Origin: Gemmatimonadota bacterium
GTDB taxonomy: Bacteria; Gemmatimonadota; Gemmatimonadetes; Longimicrobiales; Gaopeijiaceae
Length of the DNA: 64,000 nucleotides
Direction: 5' to 3'
Assembly: GCA_041390105.1 (NCBI GenBank)
Contig: JAWKQO010000003.1
Coordinates: 62,001-126,000, forward strand
In this document: piece after piece, positions 34,579 to 42,686 of the stretch
Layout: the number at the start of each line of letters is the position of its first letter
Position numbering within the stretch: position 1 is the first letter of the stretch
Notes under the pieces: generated by a model
Told to the model about the DNA's origin: nothing
Database searches by the model: none
What the model saw: the letters and a program-made list of their open reading frames with translations, nothing else
Translations under genes and position numbers: made by a program

Positions 34579-36035
34579 ACCCCCCCCAGCCAGAGTGCCA
34601 CGAAGGCCCCGTAGAACAGCGCCATGGCCACGAGCGCCACGCGGCGCCACCACGACGGCCGCAGCGCGGGGGCGAGCACCGTGGTGTTCACCCGCAGCAC
34701 GTGCAAGGACGAGATCACGAAGACCAGGCCCGCCATGTTGGCCCCGAGCTGCAGCAACACGATGGGTTGGGCCAGACGCAGCGCGACGATGCCCCAGGCC
34801 GCCAGCGCCACGAGCACCGTGTAGTAGACGATGCGCACGTCGCCACCCCGCCAGGCCCGCACCCTGCGACTGCCCGTCCAGAGGATGTCGGTGACGGAGC
34901 GAGCCATGCCTTCCAGGATGTCGAGCTGTGCCTTGAACAGCACCCATACCGCCATCATGGCCACGACCCCGCCGGCGAAGGGGCCGACTTTACCGGCCAT
35001 GGCGTCCGCCAGCTCGGCCGCCACCGCCAGCCCGCGGATGTCGGTGCCGGCCTCCAGGAAGGTGACGTAGAGCACGGCCGGCAGGAACATGCCGAGCAGG
35101 GCTCCCAGAAAGTACACTCCCCACTGGTCGGCGCGTACGATGCGCCACCACCCCCTCCACCGCTCCATGGCCTCCGGCGTCGGCTCGAAGGTCGATCCGG
35201 TGTGGGCCAGATCCACCTTTTCGCCACCCACCGCCGACGGGATGTACCCGGTGACGGACCCCATGCCGTACCCCTTGTCCCGCGCCCAGCTCGAGAGCGA
35301 CAGGTTGATCACGCCTCCGGCCCCGGAGTAGGCCGCAAATGCTCCGATCAAGAAGAAGTCGGCGCCAGCCGGGAACAGCTGGAAGGAATGCGCGGTGGGA
35401 TCGTAGGCGAAGAAGCCGCTCACGCCTCGCGCCCAGATCTCACCGGGCACCAGGAGCGCGGCCAGGATCACGCCGCCCAACAGGATCGCGGACACCAGAA
35501 TCCAGTTGAGCCATTCCAGCGTACGCTCGACCCGTTTACCGACGAGCAGGATGGCCACGCACGCCACGAACGTGCCGACGCCGATCCAGTACACGATGCT
35601 CGCCTGCTCCGGACCGGCGAGGTCGCGGACGAACAGGAAGAACACCGCGCCCGCCGCTGCGCCGGCCCAGCCGGGCCATCCTACCTGGAGAAAGTAGAGG
35701 AGCGCATACACGACAGCCCAGAAGCCGCTGCCCGGCCGCGTGCGCATGAACCCCGCGAAAACCGGCTCACCCGTGGCCAGCGTGTAGCGCATGAGCTCGG
35801 TGTTGAAGACCGTTTGTAGGAAGGCGGCGACCAGCGTGACCCAGAGCAGCGTCAGCCCGTATTGAACAAAGGCCGCGGGGCCCAGCAGGAACTCCCCGCT
35901 GCCGATCGAGGCCCCCAGGACGATGACCCCCGGGCCCACGACCCCGGCCCACTGCAGTCCTCGGGGCCTGGGAGGCTCCGGCAACTCGGCCGTGCGCAGA
36001 GGTGCGAGGCCACTGGTGGGTTCGGGCGCGATCAT
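34569..36035 (-). CDS. Divergent Nramp-like transporter
   Basis: Predicted 488-residue membrane protein with about eleven hydrophobic helices in an Nramp/LeuT-like plan. The expected metal-binding motifs are not present: the first helix has GASIGSGEFLLGP instead of DPGN, and the matching part of helix six has GAFAAYSGAGG instead of the MPH-type motif. An insert with VGGEKVDLAHTGSTFEPTPE follows helix six. Substrate is therefore unlikely to be the usual Mn/Fe and remains unknown. Its stop overlaps the start of the ABC exporter gene, so the two may be co-expressed. Confidence 0.75.
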   Translation of the reverse strand: MIAPEPTSGLAPLRTAELPEPPRPRGLQWAGVVGPGVIVLGASIGSGEFLLGPAAFVQYGLTLLWVTLVAAFLQTVFNTELMRYTLATGEPVFAGFMRTRPGSGFWAVVYALLYFLQVGWPGWAGAAAGAVFFLFVRDLAGPEQASIVYWIGVGTFVACVAILLVGKRVERTLEWLNWILVSAILLGGVILAALLVPGEIWARGVSGFFAYDPTAHSFQLFPAGADFFLIGAFAAYSGAGGVINLSLSSWARDKGYGMGSVTGYIPSAVGGEKVDLAHTGSTFEPTPEAMERWRGWWRIVRADQWGVYFLGALLGMFLPAVLYVTFLEAGTDIRGLAVAAELADAMAGKVGPFAGGVVAMMAVWVLFKAQLDILEGMARSVTDILWTGSRRVRAWRGGDVRIVYYTVLVALAAWGIVALRLAQPIVLLQLGANMAGLVFVISSLHVLRVNTTVLAPALRPSWWRRVALVAMALFYGAFVALWLGGVWG

Positions 36036-36190
36036 GGCACGTTCACTCGCGTAGGCGGGGGGCGGACCCCGGCGGTCGTCTCGGTGCCGGCGAAGAATGG
36101 GTCGGATCCGCCTCGTTCAACAACCACAGGCTCGCGGGCCGGCCCGGCGCAGGGCGGCGGCGCGGGTCTCACTCCCCAGGGAGCCTGCCC

Positions 36191-36736
36191 ATGATCCTGA
36201 CGAGACCGCGCGCCTGCGGCGCCGCCTGGCTGCTCGCCGCCCTTCCACTCGCCCCGCTGGCCGCCCAGGCCCCCGAACCCAGACCGGCCGACGTCTCCAC
36301 CCTGGATGGCATCATCAGCGCCTACTACGACGTGGTGTCCGGTCCCACTGGGGAACGACCCGACCGGGAACGCGATCGCACGCTCCACCATCCGTCCGCG
36401 TTGGTCGGGATCGCGGGCGTCGACGCCGACGGACGCCCGACGCTGCGCACCATGACGCTCGACGAGTACCACGATGCCACCGGGGAGCCACGCCAGCAGG
36501 GCTTCTATGAAAAGGAGATCCACCGGGTGGTAGAGCGCTTCGGAAGCGTGGCCCACGTATGGAGCACCTACGCATCCAGCACCACGCCGGACGGAGCACC
36601 CTTCGCCCGCGGCATCAACAGCATCCAGCTGCGCTGGGATGGCGCACGTTGGTGGATCCTCTCCTGGTTCTTCGACGAAGAGCGACCGGACAACCCGATT
36701 CCCGAGCGCTACCTGCCGGCAGGGCTGGAGTCCTGA
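36191..36736 (+). CDS. Secreted SnoaL/NTF2-like protein
   Basis: Predicted 181-residue secreted protein. A signal peptide ends at about APLAAQ. The mature part opens with DVSTLDGIISAYYDVVSGP, and later FGSVAHVWSTYASSTTPDG and INSIQLRWDGARWWILSWFF fit an NTF2-like (SnoaL/DUF4440-type) cone fold, which often holds small ligands or enzymes. GGGAG lies at a normal distance before the ATG. It is divergent from the Nramp-like gene. Function unknown. Confidence 0.75.
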   Translation: MILTRPRACGAAWLLAALPLAPLAAQAPEPRPADVSTLDGIISAYYDVVSGPTGERPDRERDRTLHHPSALVGIAGVDADGRPTLRTMTLDEYHDATGEPRQQGFYEKEIHRVVERFGSVAHVWSTYASSTTPDGAPFARGINSIQLRWDGARWWILSWFFDEERPDNPIPERYLPAGLES

Positions 36737-36880
36737 ATACGCGCGCCGATGCGCGGACCCGCGCTTCCTGGCGGACCCGGCCCGGGAACCGACGCTGCCT
36801 CCCTCGCATTCCGTCTACACACCGCGGCCCCCGAGGGCCGGGCTGAGACCATAGACGCCGCGAGGCGAAGGAGTCGCACC

Positions 36881-37492
36881 ATGAAGACCTGGACGCTCAG
36901 CGCTGCCTTGCTGGCCGGCGCGGCGACGTTGGCCGCCACCCCCGCCCCCACGATGGACATGTGGAACGTCGATCCGGCGCACACCGAGATCGGCTTCACC
37001 GCCAAGCACTTCTTCACACCGGTGAAGGGGACGTTCCGGGACTTCGACGTGCACCTGATCTACGACCCGGCGAACCCTGCATCCAGCAGCGTCGACGTGA
37101 CCGTCCAGGTGGCCAGCGTGGAAACGGGGAACGAGCGAAGAAACACCCATCTCCAGTCGGGTGACTTCTTCGAGGCCGAGCGCTATCCGACCATCACGTT
37201 CAAGAGCACGGCGGTGCGTCGGGTGAGCGACAGCCAGCTCATTGCCTCAGGTGATCTGACGATCAAGGGGACCACCAAGCGCATCGAGCTGCCCATCACC
37301 GTACTAGGCATTCAGCAGATCCCCTCCGAGATGCAGGAGATGCTGGGTGGCGCCAAGCAGATCGCGAGCTTCTCCGCGGGCACCACCCTCGATCGCGGCG
37401 ACTTCGGTGTCGGGACGGGCAGCTGGGCTGCTACGCTGGTCGTGGGTGGCGAAATCCAGATCGACATCGCTCTGGAAGCGAACCTGAAGTAG
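36881..37492 (+). CDS. YceI family protein (periplasmic lipid/isoprenoid-binding fold)
   Basis: Predicted 203-residue secreted YceI protein. A signal peptide ends near LAATPAPT. The family pattern is complete: MWNVDPAHTEIGFTAKHFF, KGTFRDFDVHLIYDP, HLQSGDFFEAERYPTITFKS and the closing DRGDFGVGTGSW. YceI proteins form a lipocalin-like barrel that binds polyisoprenoid-type lipids in the periplasm. AAGGAG precedes the ATG. A second, more divergent YceI-like gene lies at 55978, so the organism has at least two. A hairpin follows the stop. Confidence 0.93.
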   Translation: MKTWTLSAALLAGAATLAATPAPTMDMWNVDPAHTEIGFTAKHFFTPVKGTFRDFDVHLIYDPANPASSSVDVTVQVASVETGNERRNTHLQSGDFFEAERYPTITFKSTAVRRVSDSQLIASGDLTIKGTTKRIELPITVLGIQQIPSEMQEMLGGAKQIASFSAGTTLDRGDFGVGTGSWAATLVVGGEIQIDIALEANLK

Positions 37493-37508
37493 TGCTCCGG
37501 ATCCGGCT

Positions 37509-37530
37509 CGGCCCCGCTTCAGCGGGGCCG
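37509..37530. terminator. Terminator-like hairpin between convergent genes
   Basis: A perfect 9-bp stem (CGGCCCCGC / GCGGGGCCG) with a TTCA loop lies between the yceI stop and the end of the convergent CPXCG gene. There is no long T run on either side, so it may work as a bidirectional hairpin without a classic U tract. Confidence 0.6.
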
Positions 37531-37532
37531 GG

Positions 37533-37856
37533 CTAGTCCCCGGCCTCGAGCCTCACGCTGGCCTGGCCATTCCGGTCGAATGACACCTCGACCTGCCAGG
37601 GCCGGCAACAGACCGGGCAGTCCTCCACGTAGGTCTGAAGAGCCCCACCGTAGGGATCCAGCTCCACTTCCACGGGCTCGCCGCAGTACGGGCACCACCC
37701 GACGGCATCGAGATCCAGGCGTACGCCTTCGTCCCCTCGGTCCTCCGGGTCGGTCAGCCGGACCAGGGCGGAACGACCCCGTTCATGCGAGCATAGGCGA
37801 TCGATTGCCCGAGATGTTCGTTCATATGGGCGACCAGCTGCATCAGGACCGCCCAT
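37533..37856 (-). CDS. CPXCG-motif cysteine-rich protein
   Basis: Predicted small zinc-ribbon protein of the CPXCG family (up to 107 residues). The Cys pairs are visible as GWCPYCGEPV and EDCPVCCRPW, about 20 residues apart. The only clear ATG in frame (37856) overlaps the DinB-like gene by 103 bp, and no ribosome-binding site is obvious, so the true start may be a rare codon nearer the domain. The first approximately 45 residues are probably not conserved. Function in the family is unknown; zinc binding is inferred from the Cys spacing. Confidence 0.75.
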   Translation of the reverse strand: MGGPDAAGRPYERTSRAIDRLCSHERGRSALVRLTDPEDRGDEGVRLDLDAVGWCPYCGEPVEVELDPYGGALQTYVEDCPVCCRPWQVEVSFDRNGQASVRLEAGD

Positions 37857-38281
37857 GCAGGCACGGTCTGTCCATACAGCGTCGTCGTTTCGCCAAGCTC
37901 AGTAGCCGACATGTCCAAGGTGGCACGCTTCACGTGCTCGATCGAGCGGATCAGCAGCTTCTGCACCTCGGCCTTGTCGCGGATCGTCTCCATGGTGGCC
38001 AGGTCGACGTCGGCAGGCGCGGGAATGCCGAGGTTGTCCTGCAGGTACATGAAGTTGTAGCGGGCCACGTGCATGTAGACCTGCCCCACCTCCATCACGC
38101 CTGCGCCGGGCGACCAGGCATACGCCGAAGCGGGCATCGCCTCTGCCAACATCGTGAACTTGGCGGAGGACTGTTGGAAGTGACCCATGATCTGATCGCG
38201 GAAGGTCGCTTCGGACTGCGCGCTGACAGCGGAGGTGCCGAGCATCCAGGTCAGGGCGGCGGCTCCCAGCGTTCGCTTCAT
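37754..38281 (-). CDS. DinB family protein, secreted
   Basis: Predicted 175-residue DinB-like four-helix protein with a signal peptide (about LGTSAVSAQ). The putative metal-binding His positions are visible in VGQVYMHVARYNF and QLVAHMNEHLGQSIAYAR. DinB proteins include metal-dependent thiol transferases, and secreted forms are common in Gemmatimonadota and Acidobacteriota. The S9 peptidase gene lies 43 bp upstream on the same strand, so co-transcription is likely. Its 3' end overlaps the CPXCG reading frame. Confidence 0.85.
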   Translation of the reverse strand: MKRTLGAAALTWMLGTSAVSAQSEATFRDQIMGHFQQSSAKFTMLAEAMPASAYAWSPGAGVMEVGQVYMHVARYNFMYLQDNLGIPAPADVDLATMETIRDKAEVQKLLIRSIEHVKRATLDMSATELGETTTLYGQTVPAWAVLMQLVAHMNEHLGQSIAYARMNGVVPPWSG

Positions 38282-38324
38282 GTGTCTCTCCTGTGTGCGG
38301 TCCCTCACAGCGTGGTAAACTGCG

Positions 38325-39476
38325 TTATCCATCGCTCCCGATCCCGGTGCGGACGGGCACGGGGTTGTTGGGGTCCTCGTAGGGGCGCAGGTGCTCCTCG
38401 AGGAAGGTCCAGGTACGGTTCCAGGAATCTCGCTGAGCCGGTGAATCCACGCGCTCCAACGTCTCGGGATCCACGCGTCGACTGAAGGCGTGACCGATGC
38501 TCCGGCCCCAGGGTGCGGGATCCACATAGATCTTGGTCTCGGTGAGGTCCGGTTTGGTTGCCCGTAGCTTGTAGACCAGCATGGACGCTTCTTCGAAGTT
38601 CACGTCCTGGTCGTTGGTGGCGACGTGCACGAGGAGTGGGGTCCTCAGGTTGTCGACACGGTAGTAGGGCGAGCGCTCTTTGTAGATCTCGCGCTGTTCG
38701 AAGGGCAGACCCTCGATCCGTTCCTGGGTCGCGAAGCTCCGTTGGTAGCCCGGCCCTTTGAAGGACAGTCGGAAGATCAGATTCGTGACCGGCACCAGCG
38801 CCGCGCCCGCTTGGAACGGGTGCTGGTCCCGCGTGACCGACATGATGGTGATGTACCCGCCGTGACTCCATCCCATCATGCCCACGCGCTCTGGATCCAC
38901 ATGGGCCAGCTCGGACGTGAGGTAGTCGTAGGCGGAGATGACGTCGTCCACCTCGTAGCCACCGTAGTCGATGGCGCGGTGGTGCTCCTCACCGTACCCC
39001 GTGCTTCCCCGGTACTCCGGCGCGATGACCACATAGCCACGCTCGACGGCCTCGCGCACGAAGGGCCACATGGACTGACCCCAGTTCCCGTGCACCCCTC
39101 CGTGCACCCAGATCATGGCCGCGTGTCCGCGGGCACCGCGCTTGTTCAGCGGCTGGAAGAGGTACGCAGGGATCTCCATCCCGTCGATCCGGCTTCGGTA
39201 GGTGATCTTCCGATAGTCGACCACGCCCCGGGTCACCGCCTCGTAGATGCTGTCCGTGCGGGCCTTGGCGGCGACATCGGCTGCATAGTCCCGGTCGGGG
39301 TGGTCGTCCCAGCGATCGCTCACGTAGAGCTCGCGGGCGCGCTCCGGGTCCATGCGGATCTCCCGACCGTTCTGCTGAGCGGACGCGCCCAGGGGAGAGG
39401 CCGCCGCGCACAGGGCCAGTGCCCCGATGAGGGTGGGGGTGCGCAGCGCTCGAGTGACCTGACGGGTGGAAGACAT
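38325..39476 (-). CDS. Secreted S9 family (prolyl oligopeptidase-like) serine peptidase
   Basis: Predicted 383-residue secreted peptidase. A signal peptide ends at about GASAQ. It lacks the large N-terminal propeller of classic S9 enzymes and is mainly the alpha/beta-hydrolase domain: IWVHGGVHGNWG, EYRGSTGYGEEHH, nucleophile GWSHGG, Asp likely in VATNDQDVNFEE and His in SIGHAFSR. It likely cleaves short peptides or acts as an esterase in the periplasm. The ATG is preceded by a weak AGGA. It is divergent from the pilin cluster. Confidence 0.88.
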   Translation of the reverse strand: MSSTRQVTRALRTPTLIGALALCAAASPLGASAQQNGREIRMDPERARELYVSDRWDDHPDRDYAADVAAKARTDSIYEAVTRGVVDYRKITYRSRIDGMEIPAYLFQPLNKRGARGHAAMIWVHGGVHGNWGQSMWPFVREAVERGYVVIAPEYRGSTGYGEEHHRAIDYGGYEVDDVISAYDYLTSELAHVDPERVGMMGWSHGGYITIMSVTRDQHPFQAGAALVPVTNLIFRLSFKGPGYQRSFATQERIEGLPFEQREIYKERSPYYRVDNLRTPLLVHVATNDQDVNFEEASMLVYKLRATKPDLTETKIYVDPAPWGRSIGHAFSRRVDPETLERVDSPAQRDSWNRTWTFLEEHLRPYEDPNNPVPVRTGIGSDG

Positions 39477-39672
39477 GAGTCGCGAGTCCTGTAGGCGGGT
39501 GGGTCGGTACGGCAGGATCCGGCCCGGGGGGGATCGGTGTCAATGTCCCCCTGTCGCACGAACGCCATCGCGAGGCGTGCGTGCGGCGACAGGGCATAAA
39601 GCGCCCAAACGAGGGCGATCTGCAAGGACACCCCTTTCCGCCGCACCCACGCCACGAAACGCTATCTTATTG

Positions 39673-39685
39673 ACATCATTGATGT
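39673..39685. promoter_or_regulatory. Inverted repeat upstream of pilin cluster (possible operator)
   Basis: ACATCA-T-TGATGT is a perfect 6-bp inverted repeat with one central base, in an AT-rich island within GC-rich DNA. It lies in the 307-bp gap between the divergent S9 peptidase and minor-pilin genes, and on the minus strand it falls between a TTCATA and a TAAGAT hexamer 16 bp apart. It resembles operators of small dimeric regulators; no regulator gene is adjacent. The rest of the gap shows nothing clear. Confidence 0.45.
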
Positions 39686-39783
39686 TATGAAGCCACACCC
39701 CGGGGTGGATCGACGGCATGGGATTGGCACCCGCAGTGGGTGGTGCATTGGTCGTCTCCCCGGTTGGTGGTGGAGTTGGACAG

Positions 39784-40254
39784 GTGAAGCTGGAGCCCTC
39801 ATCCCTCGTGCGATCCCGGTACGGGGTGAGCCTGTTGGAAATGCTCGTGACCCTGGCGATCGCCGGCGTCGTGCTCTCCAAGGCAGTCTCCGCCGTCGGA
39901 GAGGCGCGCGCCGCGACCGGCGTGCGCACCGCTGCCGAGGCCTACGCCTCCATGGCCCACCTTGCCCGCGCTCAAGCGGTCGAGCATGGCACGACGGTTT
40001 GGTTCCGGACCAGCGTCGCGGCGGACTCGGCCTGGATCGAGCGCTCGGGGCAGGTCACGCAGGGCAAGAACTTCAGCCGGGATTACGGGGTCGACCTCCG
40101 CTCGGCCACGCCCGTGATCAGTGTCTGCTATACCCCCAAGGGCTATTCCGACCCTGACTGCGGGAGCTTCCAGGTCGAGATCGACATGAGCGTCCGGAGC
40201 GGGACGCACTACGAAGCCATGACCTGGCTTCCGATGGGGCAGCTCCTCCGATGA
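39784..40254 (+). CDS. Type IV pilin-like minor pilin (GspH/FimT type)
   Basis: Predicted 156-residue pseudopilin. The prepilin peptidase site is RSRYG followed by VSLLEMLVTLAIAG, with Glu at position 5 of the mature protein and a long hydrophobic helix. The C-terminal part (YGVDLRSATPVISVCYTPKG) resembles the GspH domain. The GTG start is preceded by GGAG at eight bases; an earlier ATG at 39718 gives an unlikely long leader. It is the first of four pilin genes, coupled to the next by ATGA. Confidence 0.85.
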   Translation: MKLEPSSLVRSRYGVSLLEMLVTLAIAGVVLSKAVSAVGEARAATGVRTAAEAYASMAHLARAQAVEHGTTVWFRTSVAADSAWIERSGQVTQGKNFSRDYGVDLRSATPVISVCYTPKGYSDPDCGSFQVEIDMSVRSGTHYEAMTWLPMGQLLR

Positions 40255-40655
40255 GTAGGATGGTGGACGCGCGGCCGTCCGGAACCAGCGGCTTCACGCT
40301 CGTGGAGCTTCTGGTTGCCATCATGGTCTTCTCGCTGGGCGCCGCCGGCATGGCTGGCGTGACCATGGTCCTGGTCCGGGAGTCCACGCTGGCGGGCATG
40401 AAGACTCGGCGGACCGCCGCCGCGACCGCGGCGGTCGAGCAGCTGCGCGCATTGCCCTACGATAGCCTGCGGGCTGGCTCCGACTCCTTGATGGGCTACC
40501 ACACCTACTGGACGCCCATGCTCTCCCCGTCCGGCGACGCGCAGATCATCACACTGGTCACGGTGGGTCCAGGCTTCCGCTCCACGTCGGGAGGCCCACC
40601 CATGGCCACCGCCGACGTCCCGGACACGTTCGTCTACCGGATCCTGGAGCCGTGA
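40251..40655 (+). CDS. Minor pilin, PilV/PilI-like
   Basis: Predicted 134-residue pseudopilin with the classic cleavage pattern SGFTLVELLVAIMVFSLGAAG (Gly before Phe, Glu at +5). The ATG overlaps the previous stop (ATGA) and its stop overlaps the next GTG. The C-terminal region has a few Pro/Gly-rich segments and no Cys pair. It probably sits at the tip of a type IV pilus or type II secretion pseudopilus. Confidence 0.87.
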   Translation: MSRMVDARPSGTSGFTLVELLVAIMVFSLGAAGMAGVTMVLVRESTLAGMKTRRTAAATAAVEQLRALPYDSLRAGSDSLMGYHTYWTPMLSPSGDAQIITLVTVGPGFRSTSGGPPMATADVPDTFVYRILEP

Positions 40656-41458
40656 GCACCATGGACCGCAAGGGGTTCACCCTGATCGAGATGCTCATCG
40701 TCTCCGTGGTGGGAGCGGTAGTCGTCATTTCGATGTTCCAGATGATCGTGGGACAGCAGCGCGCGTTCACCCTGCAGGCCGCCACCTTGGATGCGCGCCA
40801 GACCCTGCGGGCGGGGCTCGAGCTCATGGCCAACGAGCTGCGCGAGGTGAGCGCGTTGGGAGGAGATGTCCTCACGATCGACGACGACTCCATCCAGGTG
40901 CGCTCCATGCAGCAGATGGGACTGGTGTGCGCGGTGTCCCCGTCCAGTCCCGTCATTCGTGTGCGCACCCTGGGCTCGTGGTTCGAGGCGGGGGACTCCG
41001 TGTTCGTGTTCGCCGACAACGACATCGACGCCGCGGCCGACGATGTCTGGCTCACTGGCCGCCTCACGACCGTCGATACGACCGCAACGTGTGGCACGCA
41101 GCCCGCGCAAGAACTGACCCTGGACGCGAACCTGTCCCTGGCCGCCTCGGTCGACAGCATCCGCATCGGAGCGCCGGTCCGGGCTTTCCAAGGCTTCACC
41201 TACGGCCTCGTCTCCAGCACGCGCGGATGGTTCCTGGCTCGCTGGGACGGGGTGACGGTCTCCCGCATCGTCGGGCCCCTGCGAGCGCCAGGTGAAGGGC
41301 TGCAACTCGAGTACTTGAACGACCTGGGCGTGGCGACGGGGGTACCTGGCGACGTCCGTCAGGTGCGCGTCACAGTACGCGCCGACCGGAGCGTGTATCG
41401 CAATGACGGAAGCATGGTCAACGACTCGCTCACAACGTTGATCCAGCTACGCAACTGA
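40652..41458 (+). CDS. Minor pilin, PilW-like
   Basis: Predicted 268-residue pseudopilin of PilW size. The leader is RKGFTLIEMLIVSVVGAVVV with Glu at +5. The head contains the two Cys-bearing stretches GLVCAVSPSS and TATCGTQPA, which could pair. It starts with GTG overlapping the previous stop (GTGA). Together with its neighbours it likely forms the priming tip complex of a pilus, in the usual order of H/V/W/X. Confidence 0.87.
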   Translation: MSTMDRKGFTLIEMLIVSVVGAVVVISMFQMIVGQQRAFTLQAATLDARQTLRAGLELMANELREVSALGGDVLTIDDDSIQVRSMQQMGLVCAVSPSSPVIRVRTLGSWFEAGDSVFVFADNDIDAAADDVWLTGRLTTVDTTATCGTQPAQELTLDANLSLAASVDSIRIGAPVRAFQGFTYGLVSSTRGWFLARWDGVTVSRIVGPLRAPGEGLQLEYLNDLGVATGVPGDVRQVRVTVRADRSVYRNDGSMVNDSLTTLIQLRN

Positions 41459-41471
41459 GGAACCACCACGA

Positions 41472-42626
41472 GTGACGAAGGTCATGTACACCGCAGATCC
41501 CGATCGACGCGGCTTCGCGCTGCCGGCCGCGCTGCTGACGCTCATCATCCTGGGAGTCCTCACTACCACAGGACTGTTCTCGGCCCGCCAGGAGCTTCAC
41601 ACCGGCACCGCGGGCGAGCGCGCCACGGAGGCGCTCTACATCGCTGAATCCGGCCTGACCCAGGTCATGGACGAGTGGCGCTCCCAGGACCTGGCCGGCG
41701 TCCCGGTATGGGGGTCCGTTACATACTCGGACACCACGAGCTACGGGATCTGGACGGTGAGTGTGACCAAAGGCACCGATCGGCTCTTCTATCTGGAGAG
41801 CGAGGGCGAGGTCACACGCGGCGGGGCCTCGGCCAGTCGCCGCGTCGGCATGATCGCCCGCGTCCGCTCCGCGGTCTTCGAGCCGCGCTCCGCTTTGATG
41901 ACGCGGGGCAACGCCAGCGTCAGGGGCAACGCCGAAGTCCACGGGGAAGACCAGCACCCTCCCAACTGGGCGGGCGTGTGCACGGGGCCGCTGAACGACA
42001 AGCCCGGCATCATCATCAACGACTCCACCGCCGTCGGCACCGTAGGGCAGGGGCAGGTCACCGGCTCGCCCGCGGTGCAGGCAGACCCCACCCTGACCAC
42101 TGACTCCTTCCGGGAGTTCGGTGAGATGGACTGGGAGGAGGTCACCGCCCTCGCCGACAAGGTCAGCCCGCCCGGGAGCATCAACAACACGTTCCCCGCC
42201 GATGACGGAGCCGGGCACTGCTACACCGGACTTCCCTACAACTGGGGAGACCCGACCGATCCCACGGCGCCCTGCGGGGGCTACTTCCCCATCATCCATG
42301 TCCCGGGCGATCTACACATCCAATCCGGCGGCGTGGGTCAGGGCATCCTGCTCGTCGACGGGGATCTCGATCTCCGGGGCGGCTTCGTGTTCCACGGCAT
42401 CATCATCGCGCAGGGGAACTTCGAGACGCAGGGAAGCGGCAACCGCGTGTTCGGAGCGGTGTTGGCCTCCAATGCGGACTTCGACAACCAGTCCCTGGTC
42501 GGGGGGTCCGTGGTGCAGTACTCCAGCTGTGCGGTGAGCCAGGCGATCGAGAACAACCCTCAGCTCAATCGCGCCCGCCCTCTCCGGTCCCGCGCCTGGG
42601 TGGACGCCTCGGCGGTGCGTCGCTAG
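41472..42626 (+). CDS. PilX-like minor pilin with large C-terminal domain
   Basis: Predicted 384-residue pilus protein. The N-terminus has a pilin-like hydrophobic helix after RRGFALPAALLTLIILGVL but lacks the usual Glu at +5 (Ala instead), as happens in PilX/PilX-N proteins. The large head has beta-helix-like runs (IHVPGDLHIQSGGVGQGILL, DGDLDLRGGFVFHGIIIAQG) resembling the C-terminal domain of some PilX proteins. GAGGAA lies before the GTG start. No other pilus assembly genes are in the window. Confidence 0.8.
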   Translation: MTKVMYTADPDRRGFALPAALLTLIILGVLTTTGLFSARQELHTGTAGERATEALYIAESGLTQVMDEWRSQDLAGVPVWGSVTYSDTTSYGIWTVSVTKGTDRLFYLESEGEVTRGGASASRRVGMIARVRSAVFEPRSALMTRGNASVRGNAEVHGEDQHPPNWAGVCTGPLNDKPGIIINDSTAVGTVGQGQVTGSPAVQADPTLTTDSFREFGEMDWEEVTALADKVSPPGSINNTFPADDGAGHCYTGLPYNWGDPTDPTAPCGGYFPIIHVPGDLHIQSGGVGQGILLVDGDLDLRGGFVFHGIIIAQGNFETQGSGNRVFGAVLASNADFDNQSLVGGSVVQYSSCAVSQAIENNPQLNRARPLRSRAWVDASAVRR

Positions 42627-42630
42627 GGAA

Positions 42631-42647
42631 GCGCGGGTCACCCGCGC
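42631..42647 (+). terminator. Weak hairpin after pilin cluster
   Basis: GCGCGGG-TCA-CCCGCGC forms a 7-bp GC stem just after the PilX-like stop. There is no T run. It may end the pilin operon before the convergent quinone oxidoreductase gene, but the signal is modest. Confidence 0.4.
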
Positions 42648-42686
42648 GCGGGGGCTCGCTGGAGACTTCTTCGGAGACGTCCAGCT

